A stretch of 64,000 bases of DNA from Paenibacillus sinensis (GCF_019904155.1 NZ_JAHCMB010000121.1:124001-188000); one strand, 5' to 3'; positions 34,470-44,098 are shown, numbered from the stretch's first letter. Made by a program: numbers and translations. The notes: generated by a model not told the origin, from the letters alone.

Positions 34470-35864
34470 ATGAGCGAAACTTATGACATGATCATCAAAA
34501 ACGGGCGGGTCGTGCTTCAGGACGAAGCCGTCAAACTCGATATCGGGATAGTTTCAGGCATCATCGCGTCACTCGCGCCGAATCTTGCGCCCGGTCCGGA
34601 TACGGCCGTGATTGATGCCGAGGGGCAGCTCGTCTTTCCGGGCATGATCGATGCCCATGTCCATTTCAATGAGCCGGCGTTCGGCCATTGGGAGGGCTTC
34701 GATACCGGCTCGGCGTCACTAGCGGCAGGCGGCTGCACGACCTATGTGGATATGCCGCTTAACGGCAATCCGCCGACGGTGAATTTGCGCGCACTGTCGC
34801 TGAAGGCCGGTCTGGCCGCGGGACATTCCGCCGTCGATTATGCGTTCTGGGGCGGACTTGTTCCGGGCAATGTGGGCGACCTGGAGAAGCTGTGGAACGC
34901 CGGGGTGGCCGGCTTCAAAGCCTTTATCTCCAATCCTGGGGGCGAGGGCGAAGGCCGCTTCCGCGAAGTCGATGATGAAACTCTCTATCAGGGGATGAAA
35001 AAGATCGCTGAACTCGGCGGCATCCTCGCCCTGCACGCGGAGAGCGATGAAATGACGGCGGTGCTGGGCGCCGAAGCCGTGCGCAGCGGCAGAACCGGAG
35101 CCCGCGATTTCGCTGCCTCCCGGCCGCCGCAGGCGGAGCTTGAGGCCGTGACCCGCGCGCTGCTGTATGGAGAGCGGACGGGATGCCGTCTGCATTTCGT
35201 GCATATCAGCACCGCCGCGGCGCTTGAACTGATCCATCAGGCGAAGCTGCGCGGCCAGGATGTGACAGCCGAGACCTGTCCTCATTACCTGATTCTGACG
35301 GAGGACGATATGGAAGAGATGGGACCTGTCGCCAAATGCGCGCCTCCGCTCCGGAGCGCTTCTGAACAGGAGCGGCTCTGGAAGGCGGTCGAATACGGAC
35401 TCGTCGATTTCGTCGCCTCCGACCATTCGCCCTGTCCGCCCGATTTGAAGCTCGCGCCGGGCCTGTCGTTCTTCGAGGCCTGGGGCGGCATCTCCGGCGC
35501 CCAGAGCAGCCTGGAGCTGATGGTCCACGAAGGCGTGAACAACCGGAAGCTGCCGGTTACACTGATCGCGCGTCTGCTGTCGGAGGGTCCGGCGAAGCGC
35601 TTCGGCCTGTCGGGCCGCAAGGGCATAATCGCCGTCGGCATGGACGCCGACTTCGCGATCGTTAATCCGGTCCTGCCTTACACGCTTACGGCGGAGCATT
35701 TGCAGTACCGCCATAAGCATAGCCCGTATACCGGCATGGAGCTATCCTGCCGGGTGACCGCGACGATTCTGCGGGGGCGTCCCGTCTACACGCTGGAGGA
35801 CGGCGTTCTCTCCGCCCACAGCGGTGAATGGATCAAGACCGGCGAAGGGCAGCCTGCTATATGA
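34470..35864 (+). CDS. pucH: allantoinase
   Basis: A 464-residue amidohydrolase that converts allantoin to allantoate. Metal ligands and motifs: DAHVHFNEP, the carboxylated-lysine region GFKAFISNPG, CPHYLILTEDD and SDHSPCPPDLK. It resembles AllB/PucH more than dihydroorotase or hydantoinase because of the FNEP and CPPDLK segments. GAGGGAGGG is upstream, and the last bases overlap the next gene as ATGA. The 270-base gap before it shows only a small hairpin (GGGTTGACCCAACCC, 34201-34215). Confidence 0.95.
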   Translation: MSETYDMIIKNGRVVLQDEAVKLDIGIVSGIIASLAPNLAPGPDTAVIDAEGQLVFPGMIDAHVHFNEPAFGHWEGFDTGSASLAAGGCTTYVDMPLNGNPPTVNLRALSLKAGLAAGHSAVDYAFWGGLVPGNVGDLEKLWNAGVAGFKAFISNPGGEGEGRFREVDDETLYQGMKKIAELGGILALHAESDEMTAVLGAEAVRSGRTGARDFAASRPPQAELEAVTRALLYGERTGCRLHFVHISTAAALELIHQAKLRGQDVTAETCPHYLILTEDDMEEMGPVAKCAPPLRSASEQERLWKAVEYGLVDFVASDHSPCPPDLKLAPGLSFFEAWGGISGAQSSLELMVHEGVNNRKLPVTLIARLLSEGPAKRFGLSGRKGIIAVGMDADFAIVNPVLPYTLTAEHLQYRHKHSPYTGMELSCRVTATILRGRPVYTLEDGVLSAHSGEWIKTGEGQPAI

Positions 35865-37144
35865 GCGGCCCGAAAACGGCGGACATCCGCAAGGCGGCTG
35901 ACGAGATGCTGAAGCTTCTGGAAGAACTGGCGGCGTTCAGCGCTCCGGGGGAGGGAGTGACCCGGCTGCTGTATACGCCGGAGTGGAGCGAAGCCCAGCA
36001 GTTCCTGCTGCGGCGGATCGAAGACAGCGGGCTTGAAGCCTCCGCCGACCGTGTCGGCAACGTCTACGGCCGTTTGGCCGGAACGCAGAGCGGCGGCGAA
36101 GTCGTGCTGACCGGCTCGCATATTGATACCGTCGTCAGCGGAGGCCGCTTCGACGGCGCCTATGGCGTCGCGGCATCGCTGACGGCGCTGCGATACTTGA
36201 AGGAAGCGTACGGGCCGCCGCTCCGCACGCTGGAGGCCGTATCCTTCGCCGAGGAGGAGGGCAGCCGCTTTCCGCTGACCTTCTGGGGCTCGGGAAACGT
36301 GACCGGCCTGTATGAAGAAGGCAGCGGCGCTGACGACTGCCGTGACGGCGAAGGCATGACGCTGCGGGAAGCGATGGACCGCTGCGGCCTGGAGAGCCGC
36401 CGGGACAGCTCGCTGCGCAGCGATGTCGCGGCTTATGTGGAGCTTCACATAGAGCAGGGCATTATGCTGGAGCGCACCGGCAAGCAGATCGGCGTCGTGG
36501 AGGCGATCGCGGGCCAGCGGCGCTTCGCCGTCACGGTCAAGGGGACGGCGAACCATGCAGGCACGACGCCGATGGGTCTGCGCAGCGACGCGCTGGCAGC
36601 AGCCGCAGAAATGGCGCTGCTGCTGGAAACTTGGGCCGTCCGGGCGGGAGATCCGCTGGTGGCAACCGTCGGACGGCTGGAGGCCGTTCCGAACACGCCG
36701 AATGTCATCCCCGGCGAGGTCAGCTTCACGCTCGACATCCGGCACAGCCGGGAGGCCGAGCTGGAGCGCTTCTGCGAGGACGTGCTGGAGGCGTTCGGCG
36801 CAGTTGCGAAGCGCCGGGGAGTCTCGGTCAGCGTAGAGCACCGATTGAGCGCGGTCCCTGCACCGATGGCTCCGGAGCTGCAGCAGGAGCTGGTCTCCAT
36901 CTGCGAGAGCCAGGGGAGAACATGGCGAAGCATGGTGAGCGGGGCGGGGCATGACGCCCAGTTGTTCGCCCCGCGCTGCCGCACGGCGATGATCTTCGTG
37001 CCGAGCCGTGCCGGCATCAGCCATTCTCCGGATGAATATACGTCGCCGGAGGAGCTGGTCGCCGGACTGGAAGTGCTGATTGCGCTGCTGTACAAACTGG
37101 GATACGAGGAAACGGATGAAGCTCTAAGACGCCGAACAACATAA
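35861..37144 (+). CDS. pucF: allantoate amidohydrolase
   Basis: A 427-residue M20-family metalloenzyme that hydrolyses allantoate to (S)-ureidoglycine, ammonia and CO2. Metal-binding motifs: TGSHIDTVVSGGRFDGAYG, FAEEEGSRF, and ELHIEQGIML. Closely related N-carbamoyl-amino-acid hydrolases share these motifs, but the position between allantoinase and ureidoglycine aminotransferase supports PucF. It is coupled to pucH by an ATGA overlap. Confidence 0.92.
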   Translation: MSGPKTADIRKAADEMLKLLEELAAFSAPGEGVTRLLYTPEWSEAQQFLLRRIEDSGLEASADRVGNVYGRLAGTQSGGEVVLTGSHIDTVVSGGRFDGAYGVAASLTALRYLKEAYGPPLRTLEAVSFAEEEGSRFPLTFWGSGNVTGLYEEGSGADDCRDGEGMTLREAMDRCGLESRRDSSLRSDVAAYVELHIEQGIMLERTGKQIGVVEAIAGQRRFAVTVKGTANHAGTTPMGLRSDALAAAAEMALLLETWAVRAGDPLVATVGRLEAVPNTPNVIPGEVSFTLDIRHSREAELERFCEDVLEAFGAVAKRRGVSVSVEHRLSAVPAPMAPELQQELVSICESQGRTWRSMVSGAGHDAQLFAPRCRTAMIFVPSRAGISHSPDEYTSPEELVAGLEVLIALLYKLGYEETDEALRRRTT

Positions 37145-37156
37145 GGAGAGATGGGC

Positions 37157-38383
37157 ATGAAGCGGTTTGAAGATTTGTCGCCGTCGCTGCGGTGCATCAT
37201 GACGCCCGGACCGGTGGAGGTGGACCCGCGCGTGCTGCGCGCGATGTCTTTTCCGGTGCTGGGACAATTTGATCCCGAGTTTACGAATATTATGAATGAG
37301 ACGATGGTGATGCTGCGGGAGCTGTTCGCCACGGGCAACCAGTGGGCCTATCCGGTGGATGGAACGTCCCGTTCGGGCATCGAGGCGACCATGGTCAGCC
37401 TGATTGCGCCTGGAGACCGGGTGCTGATTCCGATCTACGGCCGCTTCGGCCATCTGCTGCATGAAATCGCCGAGCGCTGCGGCGCCGAGGTGCATACAAT
37501 CGAGAAGCCGTGGGGCAGCGTGTTCGCGCAGGAGGAAATCATCGCGGAGATGCGCAGGGTGAAGCCGCAGGTCGTCGCCATGGTGCATGGCGAGACCTCG
37601 ACCGGACGTTTGCAGCCGCTTGAGGGGATCGGGGAGGCCTGCCGCGAGCTGGACGCTCTGCTGATCGTCGATGCGGTGGCGACTATCGGCGGCGTGCCCG
37701 TCGAGACGGATGCCTGGAAGCTGGACGCCGTCATCGGCGGAACGCAGAAATGCCTGTCCGTGCCGTCCGGCATGTCGCCGATTACCTACAACGAGCGGGC
37801 CGAGGCGAAGGTGCTCTCACGCAAACAGGTGGAGCGCGGCCTGCGGACGGATGACTCGAAATTCGGCGGCATGTCGCCGGTGCGGAGCAATTATTTTGAC
37901 CTCGGCATGCTTCAGGATTATTGGAGCCCGCTGCGCCTCAATCATCATACGGAAATGACTTCCATGCTCTATGCGCTTCGCGAGGGGCTGCGGCTTGTGC
38001 TGGAGGAAGGGCTGGAGGCTCGCTTCGCCCGGCATCTGCTGCATGAGCAGGCGCTGGTGGCGGGGCTTGAGGCCATGGAGATGAAGCTGTACGGCAATCC
38101 GGATTGCAAAATGCCGATGGTCACCTGTGTGACCATTCCGGAAGGCGTAGACGGCGAAGCTGTACGCTCGATGCTGCTGGACGATTTCGGCATTGAAATC
38201 GCGAGCTCGTTCGGCCCGCTGAAGGGGCAGATCTGGAGAATCGGCACGATGGGCTTCAGCTGCCGCAAGAATAATGTGCTGCGGGTGCTTGGAGGTCTTG
38301 AAGCCGCGCTGCTGCGGCAGGGCTGCAAGCTGCCGGCGGGACTTGCGGTCCAGGCCGCGCTTGATGTCTACGAACAGGTTTAG
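37157..38383 (+). CDS. pucG: (S)-ureidoglycine-glyoxylate aminotransferase
   Basis: A 408-residue class V PLP aminotransferase. The cofactor lysine lies in GGTQKCLSVPSGM, with DAVATIGGVPVETD and HGETSTGRLQPL before it. PucG transfers the amino group of ureidoglycine to glyoxylate, giving oxalurate and glycine. ATG at 37157 is 6-7 bases after AAGGAGAG; an ATG at 37151 is too close. The product oxalurate links this gene to the HpxW-like and amidase genes at the locus front. Confidence 0.92.
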   Translation: MKRFEDLSPSLRCIMTPGPVEVDPRVLRAMSFPVLGQFDPEFTNIMNETMVMLRELFATGNQWAYPVDGTSRSGIEATMVSLIAPGDRVLIPIYGRFGHLLHEIAERCGAEVHTIEKPWGSVFAQEEIIAEMRRVKPQVVAMVHGETSTGRLQPLEGIGEACRELDALLIVDAVATIGGVPVETDAWKLDAVIGGTQKCLSVPSGMSPITYNERAEAKVLSRKQVERGLRTDDSKFGGMSPVRSNYFDLGMLQDYWSPLRLNHHTEMTSMLYALREGLRLVLEEGLEARFARHLLHEQALVAGLEAMEMKLYGNPDCKMPMVTCVTIPEGVDGEAVRSMLLDDFGIEIASSFGPLKGQIWRIGTMGFSCRKNNVLRVLGGLEAALLRQGCKLPAGLAVQAALDVYEQV

Positions 38384-38419
38384 CATAATGGAGATTATCC
38401 AAGAAGGGAGCGAAACATA

Positions 38420-40249
38420 ATGGTGTTTACAAGAAAACCTTTGGCTGATTGTATTCCGTCACTGGTGGCCACAGCCCGCGGCGATTTGGCGGCTACGCTC
38501 GTCATCACGGGCGGCAAGCTGGTCAATGTCGTGTCCGGGGAAATTCTGGACGGCATGTCCGTTGGCATCCAGGAAGGACGGATCGCCTATGTCGGCAAGG
38601 ATGTCTCGCATATGATCGGCGAGCATACCCAAATAATCGACGCAGCGGGAAAATATATCGCTCCCGGTCTGCTCGACGGGCACTGCCATATCGAGAGCAC
38701 ACAGCTTACCGTTACCGAATTCGCGCGCGCTGTGCTGCCGCTTGGCACGACGGGCGGCTTCTTCGATGCCCATGAAATCGCCAATGTCTTTGGCCTCAGA
38801 GGCATCAAGCTGATGCTGGAGGAGATGCGGCAGACGCCGCTCGCGGCGTATATGCAGGTTGCGTCCTGCGTGCCTTCGGCCGGGCCGGAATTTGAGACGA
38901 CCGGCGCCTCCATCGGTCCCAAGGAAGTTGCCGAGGCGTTCACCTGGGGCGACGATGTGATAGCGCTTGGCGAAGTGATGAACTTCCCGGGCGTCGTCTA
39001 CGGCGACGAGAAGATGATCGGCGAGATCCAGGCGACACTTCGCGCGGGTAAATACGCCGACGGCCATTTCACATGGCCGTCCGACGACTGGCGGCTGCCC
39101 GTCTATGCGGCAGCCGGCATTACCGGCGATCATGAGTGCGTGACCGCCGAGGATGTGATCGAGCGCGTACGGCTTGGCATGTACGCGAAGATGCGCCGCG
39201 GCTCGGCCTGGCATGATGTCGCCAAGACGATTACGGCGCATACCGAGTACGGCATCGATACCCGGCGGATGATGCTCGTCACCGATGACCGCAGCTCGGA
39301 GTCGCTGCGGGATGAGGGGCATATGGATTTCGTCGTCCGTCATGCCATCGCCCAGGGTGTCAAACCGGTGATCGCCTTCCAGATGGCGACAATCAATACG
39401 GCTGAACGCTTCGGTGTCGCCCGCGATATCGGTTCGATTACACCTGGCAACATCGCCGACATCATCCTGCTGGACGGCAATCTGGTTGATGTCAACGTCG
39501 TGATGACGATTGCCGCCGGATCGGTCGTCGCCGAGAACGGCGTAATGACCGCGGAGCTTGCGCCTTATGCCTATCCTCCCGAGGTGCTGGCTTCGGTTCA
39601 TCTGCCGAAGCGGCCGACGGCGGAGGATTTCGTTATTCAGGCTCCGGTGGAATCGGGCTCCGTCCAGACCCGTGTCATCAAGGTGCTTGAGAATCACGTC
39701 GAGACGATGGAGCGCATTCTGACCCTGCCTGTTGAGAACGGCAAGCTTCAGGTCGGTGACGGCCTCTGCAAAATCGCCGTCCTGGAACGGCACAAAGGCA
39801 CAGGCAACAAGTCAGTCGGCGTAGTCGACGGTGTAGGCTTCATAGAGCCTGCCGCCATCGCCATGACCGTTGCCCACGATAGCCATAACATCCTCGTCAT
39901 CGGCAGCAATGACGAAATGATGGCTCTCGCCGCGAACGCGGTCGCCGACGCGCAGGGCGGAGTTGCCGTGATCACCGGCTCCGGCACGACGCTGTTCCCG
40001 CTCGCGATCGCGGGACTGATGTCCGCAGAGCCGTTTGAAGTCGCCGCCGCCCAGTCGGCCGCCGTCAGCAAGGCTCTGTACGACGCGGGCTGCACGCTGA
40101 ATTATGCGTTCATGACGCTGTCGCTGCTGGCGCTGGCCGTCATTCCGACGCTGCGCCTGTCCGATAAAGGACTGGTGCGGATCACGCCGGAGGATGGCAT
40201 CCAGCTTGTCTCGCTATTCAGTGGAGAGGGAGTCAATGCCGCCGTCTAA
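38420..40249 (+). CDS. ade: adenine deaminase
   Basis: A 609-residue amidohydrolase converting adenine to hypoxanthine, the entry to xanthine dehydrogenase. Metal motif GLLDGHCHIESTQLT and family motifs LPLGTTGGFFDAHEIANV, LVTDDRSSESL and ASGTTLFPLAIAGLMS-like segments (here GSGTTLFPLAIAGLMS) are present. AAGGGAGCG precedes the ATG. It is the last gene of the locus and is followed by a terminator. Confidence 0.95.
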   Translation: MVFTRKPLADCIPSLVATARGDLAATLVITGGKLVNVVSGEILDGMSVGIQEGRIAYVGKDVSHMIGEHTQIIDAAGKYIAPGLLDGHCHIESTQLTVTEFARAVLPLGTTGGFFDAHEIANVFGLRGIKLMLEEMRQTPLAAYMQVASCVPSAGPEFETTGASIGPKEVAEAFTWGDDVIALGEVMNFPGVVYGDEKMIGEIQATLRAGKYADGHFTWPSDDWRLPVYAAAGITGDHECVTAEDVIERVRLGMYAKMRRGSAWHDVAKTITAHTEYGIDTRRMMLVTDDRSSESLRDEGHMDFVVRHAIAQGVKPVIAFQMATINTAERFGVARDIGSITPGNIADIILLDGNLVDVNVVMTIAAGSVVAENGVMTAELAPYAYPPEVLASVHLPKRPTAEDFVIQAPVESGSVQTRVIKVLENHVETMERILTLPVENGKLQVGDGLCKIAVLERHKGTGNKSVGVVDGVGFIEPAAIAMTVAHDSHNILVIGSNDEMMALAANAVADAQGGVAVITGSGTTLFPLAIAGLMSAEPFEVAAAQSAAVSKALYDAGCTLNYAFMTLSLLALAVIPTLRLSDKGLVRITPEDGIQLVSLFSGEGVNAAV

Positions 40250-40288
40250 CCCGGTGATCTAATGTAAAACCAAACTATTACCGATCTT

Positions 40289-40316
40289 AAACGCCGTCCC
40301 CTGCGGGATGGCGTTT
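40289..40316 (+). terminator. terminator at the end of the purine locus
   Basis: AAACGCCGTCCC pairs with GGGATGGCGTTT around CTGC, followed by a T-rich stretch. The rest of the 350-base gap to 40600 is AT-rich with no gene. Confidence 0.85.
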
Positions 40317-40599
40317 ATTTGGCTTCACTACAATAAATTTTCCAACATATGGGTAACTACTAATCTTTGTCATTCGAAAGTTTGAAGTTTAAATGAAATT
40401 TTAGATTTTTGGGGTAAAATCATTAACCAAAAACGAGCGGGTTGAAACATTTCTGCTCGAAAAATGCTAAACTAATATTAATTTCAGGCAGCCCAAGGAC
40501 GATATAACTGTTAAAGGATAATCATAGATTTTAATAATCCAAAAGATATGCTATAACCATACAGCCTAACATCATTTTTGCAGGATGGGGGAATAAGAG

Positions 40600-41052
40600 A
40601 TGATCAGATTGGAAACGAACGATATCGTGAGCATCGCCAAGAAGCAGATTGCGAGCATTTTCAAGATGGAGCCGCTGGAGCTGAGATTTGTCAATGATTT
40701 TCAGGGAGAGAAGAATCTTCTGGTTGATGACAAGCTTCATCTGACTAATCGGCATTATTGGGCGAAGGTAATGGATTGTGTGTTCGAAAATCAGGTCAGA
40801 CCGGTATTGATGTGTGAAGTGCTGTACTTCCTGCGCAATGAGTATCTGGAGAGTGAAATCGACCTGAAGTTCTCCTTCGATTTCTCATCAGGCGATCATG
40901 TGGAAGCCGCTGCGGTAGCGGAAGTGAACTTCAATGATCAGACGGAGCTTGGTCCGAATGAAATTGCCGAACTGATCGACTTCGCGCTGGCGCTGCAGGA
41001 TAAGCAGTGGTTCGAAGAACTGACCAAGAAGTACAAAGAACTGACCGCGTGA
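40600..41052 (+). CDS. hypothetical protein, 150 residues
   Basis: Begins MIRLETNDIVSIAKKQIASIF. It is acidic and soluble, without membrane segments or recognisable catalytic motifs; the C-terminal part (LGPNEIAELIDFALALQDKQWFEELTKKYKEL) is helical and resembles IDEAL/YpiB-like tails only loosely. I do not recognise the family. GATGGGGGAA is upstream and a strong terminator follows, so it is a single-gene unit with normal codon use. Confidence 0.75.
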   Translation: MIRLETNDIVSIAKKQIASIFKMEPLELRFVNDFQGEKNLLVDDKLHLTNRHYWAKVMDCVFENQVRPVLMCEVLYFLRNEYLESEIDLKFSFDFSSGDHVEAAAVAEVNFNDQTELGPNEIAELIDFALALQDKQWFEELTKKYKELTA

Positions 41053-41098
41053 AAGACGCCGGTTATGCATCCATAGGACGACGGGCTCTCTTGTTGGA

Positions 41099-41152
41099 AA
41101 AGCCGCCATGCTGTGGGCAATCGCTGATTGCCTTGTAGCTGGCGGTTTTTTT
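41099..41152 (+). terminator. double-stem terminator
   Basis: AAAGCCGCCA pairs with TGGCGGTTTTTTT, enclosing a second hairpin GGCAATCGCTGATTGCC. It lies 50 bases after the 150-residue hypothetical gene. Confidence 0.85.
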
Positions 41153-41208
41153 GTCCAATTGGAGGAACCTCCATTGCTGTCTCCACCCAAAAACGCAAAG
41201 AGATATGG

Positions 41209-41225
41209 ACTTTGAACGTCAAAGT
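41209..41225. promoter_or_regulatory. palindrome upstream of the yhaM-like gene
   Basis: ACTTTGAACGTCAAAGT is a perfect 7-3-7 inverted repeat 45 bases upstream of the next start codon. It may be an operator; no known consensus was recognised. Confidence 0.35.
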
Positions 41226-41270
41226 TAGGTAAAGTAGGGGATAGCTTGATAACCATGTGGGAGGCTCATG

Positions 41271-42233
41271 ATGAAACAGATCAACCAATTGGCTCCGCAG
41301 GATGAATTCATCGGATTTTTTCTGCTGCGGGAGCTGACGGTCAAACAGACGAACGGCAATCCGCCCAAGGATTATTTCGATATTGTACTCTGCGATTCCA
41401 CCGGCCAGCTGTCGGCCAAGTACTGGGACGTATCGCCTTCGGATAAAGAGAAGTTCTTTCCGATGGGACTGGTCAAGGTGCAGGGTTTGGCTCATTTGTA
41501 CCGGGAGAAGCTGCAGATCAAGATTACCAAAATGCGTCTGGCCGAGGACAGCGACGGCGTGTCGCTGACTGATTTTATCCGTTCCGCGCCGATCCGGCCC
41601 GTCGATCTGGTCTTTGCGATCAAACAGGCGATGAATGCTATCCAGGACGGGGAAATCCGGAAGGTTGTCGCCTACTGTGTGCAAAAGGTGGAGGAGAAGC
41701 TGATGCACTATCCGGCGGCCAAGACCCACCATCACGCTTATTTTGCAGGGCTTGCCTATCATATGACGCGAATGCTGGAAATCGGGGATTTTCTGTGCAA
41801 GCAGCGTCCTTTCCTGAATCCCGATCTCATCCGGGCGGGCATCATCCTTCACGATATCGCGAAGCCGGAGGAAATGACAGCCGAGCTCGGCATTGTCTCG
41901 GATTACAGCTTGAAGGGCAAGATGCTGGGGCATATCGCCATGGCGGCGAACTGGATTACGGAGGCGGCGATCATGGAGAACATTGATCTCGATTCGCCCA
42001 AGATTATCGCGCTTCAGCATCTGGTGCTATCCCATCATAATCTTGGCGAATGGGGCAGCCCCGTGCAGCCGCAGACGGCGGAAGCGGTGGCGCTGCATCA
42101 GATCGACACGCTAGACGCCAAGCTGCAGATGGTGGAGGATGCGCTGGACACGACGCCCGAGAGCGAGGAATGGACCCCATTCATCCGGGGGCTGGAGAAC
42201 AAGGCGATTTACCGGACGAAGCTGGAGTCATAA
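41271..42233 (+). CDS. yhaM: YhaM-like 3'-5' exoribonuclease
   Basis: A 320-residue protein with an N-terminal OB-fold (EFIGFFLLRELTVKQTNGNPP, about residues 10-95) and a C-terminal HD domain (THHHAYFAGLAYHM; ILHDIAKPEE; LSHHN). This order and length match YhaM of B. subtilis (314 residues), a 3'-5' exoribonuclease. GTGGGAGG lies 6 bases before the ATG at 41271; an adjacent ATG at 41268 is possible. Monocistronic. Confidence 0.9.
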   Translation: MKQINQLAPQDEFIGFFLLRELTVKQTNGNPPKDYFDIVLCDSTGQLSAKYWDVSPSDKEKFFPMGLVKVQGLAHLYREKLQIKITKMRLAEDSDGVSLTDFIRSAPIRPVDLVFAIKQAMNAIQDGEIRKVVAYCVQKVEEKLMHYPAAKTHHHAYFAGLAYHMTRMLEIGDFLCKQRPFLNPDLIRAGIILHDIAKPEEMTAELGIVSDYSLKGKMLGHIAMAANWITEAAIMENIDLDSPKIIALQHLVLSHHNLGEWGSPVQPQTAEAVALHQIDTLDAKLQMVEDALDTTPESEEWTPFIRGLENKAIYRTKLES

Positions 42234-42310
42234 CCCGGCTAAGAGATTCAGGAACTCATTCCTAATTCATATCTGCCCTGCTTCAGTTGCAGGGAAGGTG
42301 CTTCTAAACG

Positions 42311-42363
42311 AAAACAGCGGTGAACCGGGACTGCGTATCAGCCGGGTCAACCGCTGTTTTTTT
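42311..42363 (+). terminator. terminator after the yhaM-like gene
   Basis: AAAACAGCGGT pairs with ACCGCTGTTTT, with an inner ACCGGG/CCGGGT stem, then a long T run. It may also serve the converging gene at 42384. Confidence 0.9.
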
Positions 42364-42383
42364 GAGACAAGGTTAAGTACTCT

Positions 42384-42713
42384 CTAGTAGATTTCGCCCT
42401 CATCGCCCTGAACGATCGCATGAAGATCGGCTGCAATTTCCTTCATTTTATCCATAACGAATTCATCGTCCCCGTTCGACAAGGCCAGGTTTCCGTTAGT
42501 CAATCTGAAAGGAATCTCTCCTTCTTCCGATTTCCAGATAAAGAAGTCGCCTTGTATGGTCATTGTGAACGGATCCGTTGCAATGGTGAGCAACTTCGAA
42601 TATTCAAAATCCGGTTTGCTGGAAAAATACTCCTTCAGTTCCTCTAATGAAATGGGCAGTTCCTCATAATTCATCCAGTGAGAGGCTCTTGTAATATGAA
42701 TATCGTAACTCAT
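42384..42713 (-). CDS. hypothetical protein, 109 residues
   Basis: Begins MSYDIHITRASHWMNYEELP. Small acidic soluble protein with a beta-rich middle (FTMTIQGDFFIWKSEEGEIPFRL) and an acidic C-terminus. Proteins starting with MSYDI and a similar pattern occur across Firmicutes without a defined role; some look like immunity-type folds, but nothing here proves that. The ribosome-binding site AAAGGAA is rather far from the ATG. No partner gene is adjacent. Confidence 0.7.
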   Translation of the reverse strand: MSYDIHITRASHWMNYEELPISLEELKEYFSSKPDFEYSKLLTIATDPFTMTIQGDFFIWKSEEGEIPFRLTNGNLALSNGDDEFVMDKMKEIAADLHAIVQGDEGEIY

Positions 42714-42820
42714 TCGGGTCGCATTCCTTTCGACAAATAAGTTTGGACAAGGCAGGTATTCAGCGAAGCGTATCTATTGCACACCTTCTCCCGCAGGCAG
42801 TCTAAGACTCCTTGCTGATG

Positions 42821-44098
42821 TCAGACTTTCTTCGCCTTGCGGATCAGGATAAAGACAAGCAGCAGGGATACGACCACAATCAGAATGTTGAAGATCAGCT
42901 TGCCCACTGGAGGGCCGTTCTCCGGAACCGGCTGTGCAGTCTGTTTCAGAATTTCATCTCCGAGACTGGCGTCCCCAAGCGTCTCCTGCGAAATCTGCGT
43001 CTTGAAGTTCACAATATCATACTCCGGCGCAGCTGCATCCGGGTTGCCGTACAGCAGGTGGTAGGGACCTTTTCCGTTATCGGCAAAAATCAGCTTGTCC
43101 ACCAAATACTCAGTCTCTATGCCCGTCAGTGCAAGCGGCGCATCGTCTTTGTTGTAGATGGTCAGGGTGAGGGCAGGGCTGTTCACCGGATTCATGGTTA
43201 CAATGTCGGTTCCGGCGATTCGGGTGTCTTTGAATTCCATCCGGTACAGCTCGCCGCTTCCTTCAACCGGGATGATGCTTCCTTCCCGATCTTGGAGATC
43301 ATACCGGCGGAGAAAGATTCCTTCGCTTTCAAGCTTGATCCGCTTGATCTTAAGCCGGTCCCTATTGTCGATGACAATCCGGGTCTCGCCGTCTTCCTCC
43401 TTGATTTCGTAACGCGGCGCTCCGGTCCGGCTGAAATCCAAGCTCTTCACCTCGGTTAACTGATGGACGAGCCGGGGAGCCGGGAAGGAAAGATTCTCGG
43501 CATTGTCCAGCACCGTGAGACGGTAATAGCTGTATTTGAGTGCGGCCCCGAGATCAATCCAGCTTTTATCCACTTGGCCTGTACGGTACAAATCATCCTG
43601 CAACGCCTTCTCCCACGCCATTCCGTCATAGCTGCCATACAATACGACATGTTTCAAAAAGGATGCGTCCGGCAAAGTGAACAGCAGGCGGTTGCCCTGA
43701 ATGTCCGTGCCCGGCTTAAGCGGATTAATTGCGTAATCGAATGACGTGGACTTCTGCTGCCGTTCCGTATGAACCAGCTGCGCCGTATAGGTAACCGTAC
43801 GCTCCGCCGCCTCTACGGTTCCACTCTCGATGTAGTAAGGAATGAATCTGCCCTCCGAATCGACAATCCGCAGATCCGCCAGCCCGCTGTCCGATTTGGC
43901 GTAAATCTCGTTGTCGAGGTACAGGCTGAGGTAAGCGCCGGATGTACTCGTCTCGATCGGCCTCTTGTAGGTCCAGGCATCCTCTGAAGGCTGCGGAACA
44001 GATGAAGCTTGCGCCTGCGGCGGCAGGATGATCCCGGCCCACAGCCCCAGAGCGGCCGCAAGCAGGCTAATCCTTCTGCACACTGACATTTTCTCCAT
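42821..44098 (-). CDS. DUF3999 family secreted/membrane-anchored protein
   Basis: A 425-residue protein with an N-terminal signal segment (ISLLAAALGLWAGIILPPQAQA), a large beta-rich extracytoplasmic domain of DUF3999 type, and one C-terminal membrane helix (LIFNILIVVVSLLLVFILI) with a basic tail. TTGGGGGA precedes the ATG at 44098; the longer frame upstream lies inside the preceding gene. Translation is coupled to the DUF2339 gene by a 32-base overlap. Function unknown; the pair is conserved in several bacterial phyla. Confidence 0.85.
   Translation of the reverse strand: MEKMSVCRRISLLAAALGLWAGIILPPQAQASSVPQPSEDAWTYKRPIETSTSGAYLSLYLDNEIYAKSDSGLADLRIVDSEGRFIPYYIESGTVEAAERTVTYTAQLVHTERQQKSTSFDYAINPLKPGTDIQGNRLLFTLPDASFLKHVVLYGSYDGMAWEKALQDDLYRTGQVDKSWIDLGAALKYSYYRLTVLDNAENLSFPAPRLVHQLTEVKSLDFSRTGAPRYEIKEEDGETRIVIDNRDRLKIKRIKLESEGIFLRRYDLQDREGSIIPVEGSGELYRMEFKDTRIAGTDIVTMNPVNSPALTLTIYNKDDAPLALTGIETEYLVDKLIFADNGKGPYHLLYGNPDAAAPEYDIVNFKTQISQETLGDASLGDEILKQTAQPVPENGPPVGKLIFNILIVVVSLLLVFILIRKAKKV

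Noticed and set aside
34719-37024. Long minus-strand frames across pucH and pucF
   Set aside because: Both overlap clear catalytic-motif genes and have no start signals of their own.
40423-40430. TTAACCAA, the core of the B. subtilis PucR box in reverse
   Set aside because: Only the 8-base core matches, the flanking positions do not, and it lies after the last purine gene rather than before one.
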